From the NCBI GenBank assembly GCA_021779835.1, contig JAJXZX010000013.1, positions 35,387 through 99,386 on the forward strand: 64,000 bases of DNA, given 5' to 3'. The position numbers and the translations under genes were made by a program. The notes under the pieces are model-generated. The model was not told the DNA's origin, did no database searches, and saw only the letters and a program-made list of their open reading frames with translations. How positions within the stretch are numbered: position 1 is the stretch's first letter; each line of letters begins with the position of its first letter. This DNA comes from Pseudomonadota bacterium (lineage in GTDB: Bacteria > Pseudomonadota > Alphaproteobacteria > Rhodobacterales > Rhodobacteraceae). Below are positions 57,327 to 64,000 of this stretch, piece after piece.

Positions 57327-57461
57327 TCAGCCGTCAACCAGCGCCATGAAAATCAGGATTCCGATTGCAATAACCGCGCCCCAGCTTACCAGACGTATGA
57401 ACCCGTCAAAGGTCTTCTCCTGTGTCCGGATATCCATGCTGCCGCGTTGATATTCAGCCAT
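57327..57461 (-). CDS. aa3-type cytochrome c oxidase subunit IV
   Basis: 44 aa. MAEYQRGSMDIRTQEKTFDG followed by one membrane helix (LVSWGAVIAIGILIFMALV) matches the bacterial aa3 oxidase subunit IV family (PF07835), known from Paracoccus and Rhodobacter. It is a single-span accessory subunit. GGGAGCAATGAC precedes the ATG. No other oxidase genes are near; it lies just before a lipoprotein gene on the same strand. Confidence 0.88.
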   Translation of the reverse strand: MAEYQRGSMDIRTQEKTFDGFIRLVSWGAVIAIGILIFMALVDG

Positions 57462-57557
57462 GTCATTGCTCCCATGCGCGTTCTTTTCTTGGGCATATCC
57501 GATTCATTTCGCGCTGTCACGACCCGAGGCGCATCCTTTGCACCTTTGCACGTCAAT

Positions 57558-58598
57558 TCAGATCGCTTGCCAGTGCCATGCCTCACCCTCGCCGCGCCAG
57601 CGTCTCACACGCCCCTCGCGCAGCAAGTGGTTGAGGTGCGCCACCGTTTCGGCAAGCGCCAGACCGTATTCGGCCTCGCCGATCTCGCGTTTGAACAGGG
57701 GCGCAAAACATTGACCGCCGACATGCGGCTCGGCCAGATGTGACAGCAAGCGATCCAAGGCGCCGTGGTGGTTCTCGATCATCTGGGTCAGGCGCAATGG
57801 CAGCCCGTAAAACGGCAGCTTGTGACCCGGCAACACCAGTTGATCCTCCCGCGCCAAAGGGGTCAAACTTTGGCAAGCCTCCAGCCATTCCCCAACCGGA
57901 TCAGCATCCGGCTCGCTGGCCCAAACCCCGAGGTTGGGCGAGATCGAGGGCAGAATCTGGTCGCCGCCAATCACCAGATTGTCGTCCCGGCTCCAAAACG
58001 TCGCGTGTTCCGGCGCGTGACCGTTACCGATATGCACGTCCCATTGACGTCCACCCATGCGGATCACGTCGTTTTGCTGGATGCGGCTATAGCCAAGCGG
58101 CATCGGCGACACGATATCGGCAAAGTTGAAGGGTCGCTCAGCCTTGCGCTTTGTATACAGCGCCGGGTCCATTCCCGCCGCACGCCAAAAAGCCAGCGTT
58201 TCGCGCGTGTGAACCTCTTCCGTATCCAGCACCAGCATCCGCGCCAAAAGCCACGCTGTGCGGGTTGTGACCAGTTCCGCGCCGAACTCTGACTGAAACC
58301 AACCCGCAAGTCCGACATGATCGGGGTGGTGATGCGTGACGATCAACCGCGAAATCGGGCGCCCGGCCAACGGCCCAGCCATCAGACGCCGCCAGATTGC
58401 ACGGGCGCGCTCGGTATCGAACCCGGTGTCGATCACCGTCCAACCCTCGCCATCATCAAGGGCATAGACGTTGACATGGTCCAGCTTCATCGGCAGCGGC
58501 AAACGCATCCACAGCACGCCGGGCGCGACCTCGATCGCCTCGCCCTCCGCGGGCGGACTGTCGAACGGATACCGGATGGCGGCGTCCCCACGTGCCAT
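57558..58598 (-). CDS. Metallo-beta-lactamase-fold hydrolase
   Basis: 346 aa. Zinc motif LIVTHHHPDHVGLAGW, HIGNGHAPEHATFW (His), GGDQILPSISPN (Asp) and LPGHKLPFYGLP (His), the full set of MBL ligands. The C-terminal part (NHLLREGRVRRWR) is a small helical domain as in RNase-Z-unlike GlyII/LACTB2-type proteins. The start ATG 58598 overlaps the stop of the acyl-CoA dehydrogenase (TGATG), so they are cotranscribed and could act on the same acyl-thioester pathway. Confidence 0.88.
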   Translation of the reverse strand: MARGDAAIRYPFDSPPAEGEAIEVAPGVLWMRLPLPMKLDHVNVYALDDGEGWTVIDTGFDTERARAIWRRLMAGPLAGRPISRLIVTHHHPDHVGLAGWFQSEFGAELVTTRTAWLLARMLVLDTEEVHTRETLAFWRAAGMDPALYTKRKAERPFNFADIVSPMPLGYSRIQQNDVIRMGGRQWDVHIGNGHAPEHATFWSRDDNLVIGGDQILPSISPNLGVWASEPDADPVGEWLEACQSLTPLAREDQLVLPGHKLPFYGLPLRLTQMIENHHGALDRLLSHLAEPHVGGQCFAPLFKREIGEAEYGLALAETVAHLNHLLREGRVRRWRGEGEAWHWQAI

Positions 58599-60310
58599 CA
58601 CGCGCTAAGGTCTTCCAATGTTACCGCATAGAGCCCCGCCGCCCCTTCGCGCAGGTGCGCAAGAAGGCTGGCATATTCCGGCATCAACCGCTTGATATAT
58701 ATACGCGCCAGCCGTGTGCGCGGCCCTTCTTCAGCCTCCGCCATCGCGGCGCAAAGATGGTAATGCCCGCCTAGCACCAAGGCTACGGATCGCAGGTAAG
58801 GCACTGCGCCGGCAAAACGGTCCTGCATCTCGGCGGCAACCAACGCCTCGGTCGCCTCGCGCAATGTCTCAGCCGCCGACCACACCGCCGTGGCAATATT
58901 GGGAAAGCGTCCGCGCGCGGATTCGGCGTTCGACTCGATCTCCTCCAGCAAGCGGAACGCGGCCTCGCCACCGTCCATCATCTTGCGCGCCACAAGATCC
59001 ATCGCCTGAATACCGTTGGTGCCCTCATAGATCGACGTCACCCGCACATCGCGCAGATATTGCGCGGCGCCGGTTTCCTCGATGAAGCCCATGCCGCCGT
59101 GCACCTGCACCCCCATCGAGGCGACATTAATGCCGGTATCGGTGCCGTAGGCTTTGGCAATCGGCGTCAGCAGCGCGGCACGCGCCTGCCAGTCCGCGTC
59201 TCCGGTCGCGCGCGCCATGTCGATCGCGACAGCGCAGGCCAGCGCGATGGCGCGGGCCGCGAATGTCTCGGCCTTCATTGTCGCAAGCATCCGGCGCACG
59301 TCGGCGTGGTCAACGATCGCCCCGGTTCCGGACACCGGCGTCTTGCCCTGCCTCCGCTCCAACGCATAGGCCAGCGCATGTTGATAGGCCCCCTCGGCAG
59401 CCGCGACGCCCTGCACCCCAACCGCGAGGCGCGCGTTGTTCATCATGGTGAACATTGCCTTCATGCCACCATGCTTTTCGCCAACCAGCCAGCCTTGCGC
59501 CCCATCATACTGCATCACCGCGGTCGGGCTGCCATGCAAGCCCAGCTTATGCTCCAGGCTGACCACCTTCAGCGTGTTGCGCTTGCCCGGATTGCCGTCG
59601 GCATCGGGAATAAGCTTGGGCACCATGAACAGGCTAATACCCTTTGTCCCCGCCGCGCCGTCGGGTAAACGTGCCAACACCAGATGGCAGATGTTGCCGG
59701 AAAAGTCATTGTCGGCCCAACTGATGAAAATCTTCTGCCCGGTGATTGCATAGGAGCCATCGCCCAAAGGCTCGGCCTTGGTGCGCAGCGCGCCCACGTC
59801 GCTGCCCGCCTGCGGCTCGGTCAGGTTCATCGTGCCGGTCCACTCGCCCGAAATCAGCTTGGGCAGGTAAAGCGCCTTCAATTCGTCGCTCGCATGATGC
59901 TCCAGCGCCTCGATCTGCCCTTGCGACAAGATCGGGTTGAGGTGCAGCGCCATGCACGCCGCCCCCATCATCTCGTTCACCGCGGAATTAAGCGCCATTG
60001 GCAGCCCCATGCCGCCATGTTCGACCCCGGCGGAAATCGCAACCCAGCCGCCGTCCTGAATGGCCTTGAACCCCTCGGCAAATCCCGGCGAGGTGCGCAC
60101 GACTCCGTTTTCCAGCCGCGCCCCCTGCTTGTCGCCTTCACGCTGCAAGGGCGCGAGCACGGTCTCGCTAAGCTTGCCTGCCTCGGTCAGAATCGCGTCA
60201 ACCATATCCGCCGTGGCGTCGGTGAAAAGGTTGGTGGCGGCAACCTGCGGCAGGTTCACGATGTGGTCAAAGATGAAACGGAAATCGGCAATGGGGGCGC
60301 GGTACGGCAT
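58598..60310 (-). CDS. Acyl-CoA dehydrogenase (DmdC-like, with extra C-terminal domain)
   Basis: 570 aa. MPYRAPIADFRFIFDHIVNL at the start, GTMNLTEPQAGSDVGALRTK (FAD/substrate), KIFISWADND, SLEHKLGLHGSPTAVMQYDG, and MGVQVHGGMGFIEETGAAQY with RDVRVTSIYEGTNGIQAMDL, including the catalytic Glu region. The N-terminal extension and C-terminal domain match the large acyl-CoA dehydrogenases that include DmdC (methylmercaptopropionyl-CoA dehydrogenase). Substrate cannot be fixed. GGAGGATAC precedes ATG 60310. Electrons would go through ETF to ETF-QO. Confidence 0.9.
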   Translation of the reverse strand: MPYRAPIADFRFIFDHIVNLPQVAATNLFTDATADMVDAILTEAGKLSETVLAPLQREGDKQGARLENGVVRTSPGFAEGFKAIQDGGWVAISAGVEHGGMGLPMALNSAVNEMMGAACMALHLNPILSQGQIEALEHHASDELKALYLPKLISGEWTGTMNLTEPQAGSDVGALRTKAEPLGDGSYAITGQKIFISWADNDFSGNICHLVLARLPDGAAGTKGISLFMVPKLIPDADGNPGKRNTLKVVSLEHKLGLHGSPTAVMQYDGAQGWLVGEKHGGMKAMFTMMNNARLAVGVQGVAAAEGAYQHALAYALERRQGKTPVSGTGAIVDHADVRRMLATMKAETFAARAIALACAVAIDMARATGDADWQARAALLTPIAKAYGTDTGINVASMGVQVHGGMGFIEETGAAQYLRDVRVTSIYEGTNGIQAMDLVARKMMDGGEAAFRLLEEIESNAESARGRFPNIATAVWSAAETLREATEALVAAEMQDRFAGAVPYLRSVALVLGGHYHLCAAMAEAEEGPRTRLARIYIKRLMPEYASLLAHLREGAAGLYAVTLEDLSA

Positions 60311-60422
60311 GTATCCTCCGGGATGCGCAGCTTGGCTTTGGCCGTCCGCGCGCGTATGTGACGTCTGATTGCTCACGGTAACGCAAGGGCAATCACCTTC
60401 AAGTCCAACGCGACGTCACATG

Positions 60423-61385
60423 ATGCAAGTGAAAACAACCGAAACGCTTCTGCCCACGCCGCAAGGCATCGACCGCGCAGCGGAAATCCTGCGTAGCGGC
60501 GGCCTCGTGGCTTTCCCGACCGAGACCGTTTATGGTCTTGGGGCCGATGCCCGCGATGACCTTGCCGTCGCGCGTATCTTCGAGGCGAAGGGCCGCCCGC
60601 GCTTCAATCCGCTGATTGTTCACGTTCCCGATATCGCTGCAGCGCGCAGCATCGCAGTATTTTCAGACGCGGCAGAGCGCCTTGCCGACGCGTTCTGGCC
60701 TGGTCCGCTTACCCTTGTGCTCCCGCTGCGCCCAAGCGCGCGGCTCTCGCCACTTGTCAGTGCGGACCTGCCCTCCGTCGCCATCCGCATTCCGGCCCAT
60801 CCGGTGGCACAAGACCTGCTGCGCGCCTTTGGCGGCCCGGTTGCGGCACCCTCGGCCAATCCGTCAGGCCGGGTCAGCCCGACCCGTGCGTCACACGTAT
60901 TGGACGGACTTGCGGGCCGGATTGAGGCGGTGCTTGATGGCGGTTTCTGTGACGTGGGTGTCGAATCCACCATCCTCGGCCTGACCGAAACCCCGACCTT
61001 GCTGCGCGCCGGTGGCTTGCCGGTCGAGGCGTTGGAGGCTTGCCTCGGCGCACCACTCGACGCGCCACAACCGGGTGCCAAACTGACGGCCCCGGGCCAG
61101 CTCGCGTCGCACTACGCCCCGGCGGCCCCGGTGCGCCTGAACGTCACCCGGCCTGATGCCGGTGAATTCTGGCTTGGCTTTGGTCCGGCCTGCGCCGCCG
61201 CTCCAATGACACTTTCCGCCAATGGCGACCTTGTCGAAGCCGCCGCCGCCCTCTTTCACGCCCTGCGTGAAGCGGATCGTCGCGCTGCGCCGGGCCAGAC
61301 CATCGCCGTAGCGCCGATCCCTGATCACGGCCTCGGCCGCGCCATCAATGATCGCCTGCGCCGCGCCGCCGCGCCGCGTCCCTGA
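60423..61385 (+). CDS. L-threonylcarbamoyladenylate synthase (Sua5/TsaC type)
   Basis: 320 aa. YrdC domain with AAEILRSGGLVAFPTETVYG, EAKGRPRFNPLIVHV and GPVAAPSANPSGRVSPT, then a linker and the C-terminal Sua5 domain (APGQLASHYAPAAPVRL). It makes threonylcarbamoyl-AMP for t6A37 of tRNAs. Two ATGs (60420, 60423) are adjacent with no clear ribosome site. Divergent from the acyl-CoA dehydrogenase. Confidence 0.93.
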   Translation: MQVKTTETLLPTPQGIDRAAEILRSGGLVAFPTETVYGLGADARDDLAVARIFEAKGRPRFNPLIVHVPDIAAARSIAVFSDAAERLADAFWPGPLTLVLPLRPSARLSPLVSADLPSVAIRIPAHPVAQDLLRAFGGPVAAPSANPSGRVSPTRASHVLDGLAGRIEAVLDGGFCDVGVESTILGLTETPTLLRAGGLPVEALEACLGAPLDAPQPGAKLTAPGQLASHYAPAAPVRLNVTRPDAGEFWLGFGPACAAAPMTLSANGDLVEAAAALFHALREADRRAAPGQTIAVAPIPDHGLGRAINDRLRRAAAPRP

Positions 61386-61433
61386 CCTAATACTCCTGGA
61401 ACAATTACCGGCAGCGCGGATTTCGGTGTGCCA

Positions 61434-62009
61434 TCACGCGCGTCCGGCGCTCGCTGAAAGCGTCAGCGCCTCGACACCCAAGGTGCGCAAAGCGCGCTCC
61501 CATTTGCCCGCGTTGTCGCCCGCGAACACAAGGCTAGGCGACGCGTCACAGGTCAGCCAACCGTTGTGGCCGATCTCCGTCTCCAATTGCCCCGGTCCCC
61601 ATCCGGCATATCCCAGCGCCAGAAGGGCACGCGCTGGCCCCTGTCCGTTCGCCATATCCTCAAGGATCTCCAGCGTTGCTGTCATGCCAAAGCGATCATC
61701 GACCTGCAACGTCGCGCCACTGGCAAGGTAATCCGCCGAATGCAGAACAAACCCGCGACCGCCTTCTACAGGGCCGCCAAAATGGACCTGTAGTGCCGCG
61801 CATTTGTCGGTTGCATCGATGTTGAGTTGCGACAGCAACTTGCGGAACTCCGGCTCCGCGAGCGGCTTGTTGACAATCAAGCCCATCGCGCCCTTTTCAG
61901 AATGAGCGCACAGAAAAATCAGCGCCTTCTCAAACCGCGGATCCCCCATGCCGGGCATCGCGATAAGAAGTTTACCGGTCAGGTCGTGCGAGTCGTGTTC
62001 AGGCGTCAT
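61434..62009 (-). CDS. YqgE/AlgH family protein
   Basis: 191 aa. [53 protein letters not shown] and [15 protein letters not shown] are the family motifs. Function is undefined (AlgH was linked to alginate control in Pseudomonas). Divergent from the DsbD-type gene. Confidence 0.95.
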   Translation of the reverse strand: MTPEHDSHDLTGKLLIAMPGMGDPRFEKALIFLCAHSEKGAMGLIVNKPLAEPEFRKLLSQLNIDATDKCAALQVHFGGPVEGGRGFVLHSADYLASGATLQVDDRFGMTATLEILEDMANGQGPARALLALGYAGWGPGQLETEIGHNGWLTCDASPSLVFAGDNAGKWERALRTLGVEALTLSASAGRA

Positions 62010-62125
62010 GATTGCAAGAATGTGGGAGCCCAGCGGGGCGGCGCAAGGGCAACCGCGCGATCACGCGTAAGGGAATGGCCCTTTTGTGATTTTCCATCGC
62101 CGAAACCGGCTCTATTGTCGCAAGC

Positions 62126-62947
62126 ATGAAGATATCCGCCCATACAATCGCCCTCACGCTGAGCCTTGTTTTCTTCCCGCTTGTCGTCAGAGCGCAGACG
62201 GCGCCCGTCGCGGCGGCTGATGTGGTGCGCGCAGAGATTTTGCCGGGCTGGACCACCGCCAGCGGCGCGCGGATGGCGGCGCTGCATCTGACGCTTGCTG
62301 ATCATTGGAAAACCTACTGGCGGGCACCGGGCGACGCGGGCATCCCGCCGAGTTTCGATTGGACCGGATCCGCGAATGTCGCATCAGTCCGCTTTCATTG
62401 GCCGCGGCCCGTGGTGTTTCATCTGAACGGCATGCAAACAGTGGGCTACATGCATGATCTGGTGCTGCCGATGGAGGTCGTGGCGATGGACCCCGCGAAG
62501 CCGATGCAGGTGCGGGGCAAAGTGGATATCGGGGTTTGCAACGATATCTGCATGCCGGTCTCGCTAACAATCTCGGCCGACCTTTCGGGGGCTGGCGCGC
62601 GGGATGCGGTGATTGAGGCGGCCTTGGCGAAAAACCCGGTGTCTGGGCCTGCGGCCGGGGTAAGCGCGGTTCGGTGCGAGGTGAGACCGATCAAGGATGG
62701 GGTTCATCTGACGGCGCAGTTCAGTGTGCCGGATCAAGGTGGAGATGAGACCGCATTGATTGAGACGGCTGACCCCACGGTTTGGGTGGGGGACAGCCAC
62801 CTGAAACGAGAGGGCGGCGAGGTGACGGCTGGGGCGGATCTGGTGCCCTCGGATGGGGCGCCATTTGTTTTGGATCGCTCGGGGGTCAGGATCACGATTT
62901 TGGGGTCGGATCGGGCGGTTGATATTCAGGGGTGCCCGGCGGGATGA
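62126..62947 (+). CDS. DsbD N-terminal/ScsB-type thiol-exchange domain protein
   Basis: 273 aa. Signal peptide (AHTIALTLSLVFFPLVVRAQ), then a beta-sandwich with HLTLADHWKTYWRAPGDAGI and IDWTG-like FDWTGSANV, and the cysteine pair VDIGVCNDICMPV. This matches the DsbD/ScsB N-terminal domain (PF11412) as a stand-alone periplasmic protein, with no membrane or thioredoxin domain. It may accept electrons from a CcdA/DsbD-type partner encoded elsewhere. Confidence 0.83.
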   Translation: MKISAHTIALTLSLVFFPLVVRAQTAPVAAADVVRAEILPGWTTASGARMAALHLTLADHWKTYWRAPGDAGIPPSFDWTGSANVASVRFHWPRPVVFHLNGMQTVGYMHDLVLPMEVVAMDPAKPMQVRGKVDIGVCNDICMPVSLTISADLSGAGARDAVIEAALAKNPVSGPAAGVSAVRCEVRPIKDGVHLTAQFSVPDQGGDETALIETADPTVWVGDSHLKREGGEVTAGADLVPSDGAPFVLDRSGVRITILGSDRAVDIQGCPAG

Positions 62948-62977
62948 CGGGTTTTCGGGGGGGGCATTGTGCAACGC

Positions 62978-63005
62978 TTGGTTAAAGCATTGCTATCGTT
63001 ATATT
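62978..63005 (+). promoter_or_regulatory. Predicted promoter of the cupin gene
   Basis: TTGGTT (62978-62983), 16 nt, TATATT (63000-63005), in an AT-rich patch 120 nt before the cupin ATG. Confidence 0.45.
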
Positions 63006-63125
63006 TGTGAAAGTTTGTTAGCCGCACGTTAGCCGGTTGATGGTCGCTTGGGTGAATTTTGATTGCCGGATTGTCACTGGAACGGCAGGTTTGGGGCGCA
63101 CGGTGTTTCGGGAAAGGATGCGGCG

Positions 63126-63620
63126 ATGGCGGAGGAAAAATACCTGATCACCGGAGAAGAGATCGCGGCGATGGAGGGATTGGCCAAGACGCATTTCCTG
63201 AACCCCAACGCCAAGCGCATTAACAAATCCTTGGGCGATGTGGTCGGGCTAACCGGCATCGGGGTGCATCTGATCGAGGTGGCGCCGGGCCATGAAACGA
63301 CCGAGCATCACCTGCATTACCATGAGGACGAATGCGTCTATGTGCTGAGCGGGACCGCAACGGCCTATGTCGGCGACGAGGCGATGCCGATCAAGGCGGG
63401 CGATTTTCTTGGCTATCGCAAGGGCGGACTTGCGCATTCGATCAAGAACACCGGGGCCGAGGTGGTGCGCTGTCTGGTGGTGGGGCAGCGGCTGGCGCAG
63501 GACGTGGGGGATTATCCCCGGCTTGGCAAGCGTCTGTATCGCAATGCGGGGATGGCGTGGAACCTTGTCGATCACGCGTCGATTGTGGAGCCGGGCGGGG
63601 GGACGGGGGCGAAGAAGTAG
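63126..63620 (+). CDS. Cupin-domain protein
   Basis: 164 aa. Cupin motif 1 ETTEHHLHYHEDECVYVLSG (metal ligands HxH, E) and motif 2 AHSIKNTGAEVVRCLVVG. The front part (ITGEEIAAMEGLAKTHFLNP) and the back (YPRLGKRLYRN) are typical of single-domain cupins of unknown substrate. ATG 63126 starts the homology; AAGGATGCGGCG stands upstream. Confidence 0.85.
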   Translation: MAEEKYLITGEEIAAMEGLAKTHFLNPNAKRINKSLGDVVGLTGIGVHLIEVAPGHETTEHHLHYHEDECVYVLSGTATAYVGDEAMPIKAGDFLGYRKGGLAHSIKNTGAEVVRCLVVGQRLAQDVGDYPRLGKRLYRNAGMAWNLVDHASIVEPGGGTGAKK

Positions 63621-63807
63621 GGGGGTGCGGGAGGTGTTTGTCGTGTGATGGCCAAGTGAACCCCGCCCCACGTTACTTAGCAGGCGCGCTCGGCCGACCT
63701 TTAACATTGGGGCACATCAGAGAAACTGAGCTACCTCCCAAAAATCGGACAGTGACGGAAGCTACGAGCTGACGTCTGCTGGTCTCAAAACACGAGGAGA
63801 TCAGAGC

Positions 63808-63879
63808 ATGTCGAAACGCAGGAATCACGATGCGGCGTTCAAGGCGCGGGTGGCGCTGGAGGCAGTGAAGGGAGGGTAA
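63808..63879 (+). pseudogene. IS3-family transposase orfA, 5' fragment
   Basis: MSKRRNHDAAFKARVALEAV is the standard OrfA start of an IS3-family group, but the frame ends after KGG at TAA 63877-63879 instead of continuing KGERTV-like. CGAGGAGATCAGAGC gives a ribosome site. The cut fits insertion of the second element. Confidence 0.75.
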
Positions 63880-63945
63880 TCCCCCCCGAAAGTAAGGGGC
63901 TGCATAAGTAGAATTTTCTCGGCAAGATGCACGAGGAGATTCTGA

Positions 63946-64000
63946 ATGAAGACAAGCAGATACACAGAGCCGCAGATCCTTGCGATCCTGCGTCAGGCCG
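63946..64000 (+). CDS. IS3-family transposase orfA of the inserted element (partial, runs off the edge)
   Basis: MKTSRYTEPQILAILRQA is the OrfA start of another IS3 subgroup (IS407-like helix-turn-helix protein). CGAGGAGAT precedes the ATG. Only the first 18 codons are in the window. Confidence 0.75.
   Translation, partial: MKTSRYTEPQILAILRQA

Larger units (their letters stand above)
63727..64000 (+). mobile_element. IS3-family element, left part, interrupted by a second IS3-family element
   Basis: The first element seems to begin near TGAGCTACCTCCC (63727) and carries the start of its orfA at 63808. Homology breaks at about 63872, where a run of C and GAAAGTAAGGGGCTGCATAAG marks the likely left end of a second element with its own orfA at 63946. 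Right ends are outside the window, so target duplications cannot be checked. Confidence 0.7.

Overview
The window is a gene-dense, GC-rich stretch of chromosome that fits an alphaproteobacterium of the order Rhodobacterales (Rhodobacter/Roseobacter relatives). The indicators are the cell-cycle regulator TrcR (DUF1013), COQ9, DUF1244, a 44-residue aa3-type cytochrome oxidase subunit IV, an ETF-ubiquinone oxidoreductase, an L-malyl-CoA/beta-methylmalyl-CoA lyase (Mcl1), a DmdC-like acyl-CoA dehydrogenase, and small intergenic palindromes built on CCGCCGGAGGC. No tRNA, rRNA, CRISPR array or prophage was recognised.

Layout. 0-9 kb: dnaX-ybaB-recR, trcR, a secreted RNase T2 with a PAP2 phosphatase, a STAS-like protein, a COQ9/quinone-oxidoreductase/small-membrane-protein operon, rpsU and DUF3775. 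9-12.5 kb: osmC, an Lrp-type regulator divergent from alanine dehydrogenase, mscL and a GST. 12.5-23 kb: a GMC oxidoreductase, pheT, pheS, rplT, rpmI, pyk, N-formylglutamate amidohydrolase, a HAD phosphatase and DUF1244. 23-28 kb: D-amino-acid transaminase with a dipeptide epimerase, mcl1, accA and a decayed FMN-type oxidase gene. 28-31 kb: tfoX-like gene, plsC, ftsX, ftsE. 31-39 kb: zinc-ribbon membrane protein, DUF4175 protein, lysA, an accessory ATP-grasp gene, a DUF2834 remnant, a 46-aa lipoprotein and argH. 39-47 kb: TlpA, Gfa, a sulfide:quinone-reductase-like flavoprotein, a methyltransferase, tag, an EAL protein, phaA, phaB and an EamA transporter. 47-54 kb: DUF465, tRNA methyltransferase, DUF2007, polyprenyl synthase, ispE, a TPR protein and ETF-QO. 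54-63.6 kb: greA, an unknown membrane protein, GNAT, a lipoprotein, oxidase subunit IV, an MBL hydrolase, acyl-CoA dehydrogenase, a Sua5-type synthase, YqgE, a DsbD-type domain protein and a cupin. The last 300 bases hold the start of one IS3-family element interrupted by another.

Most of the window is housekeeping. The functional links are respiration and quinone chemistry (COQ9, polyprenyl synthase, ETF-QO, the SQR-like enzyme, oxidase subunit IV), acyl-CoA and storage metabolism (mcl1, accA, phaA, phaB, acyl-CoA dehydrogenase), envelope and division (ftsEX, plsC, lysA, dipeptide epimerase) and translation (pheST, L20/L35, S21, Sua5). I found no large new system. The most interesting signals are small: a terminator-like hairpin just before greA, an ATTC-N8-GAAT operator placed inside the promoter of the SQR-like gene, a low-GC ATP-grasp gene interposed between argH and lysA beside a broken DUF2834 gene, a pseudogene with an internal deletion, several short genes easily missed, and a repeat family. 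Sequence similarity was judged from memory of the families; no search was run.
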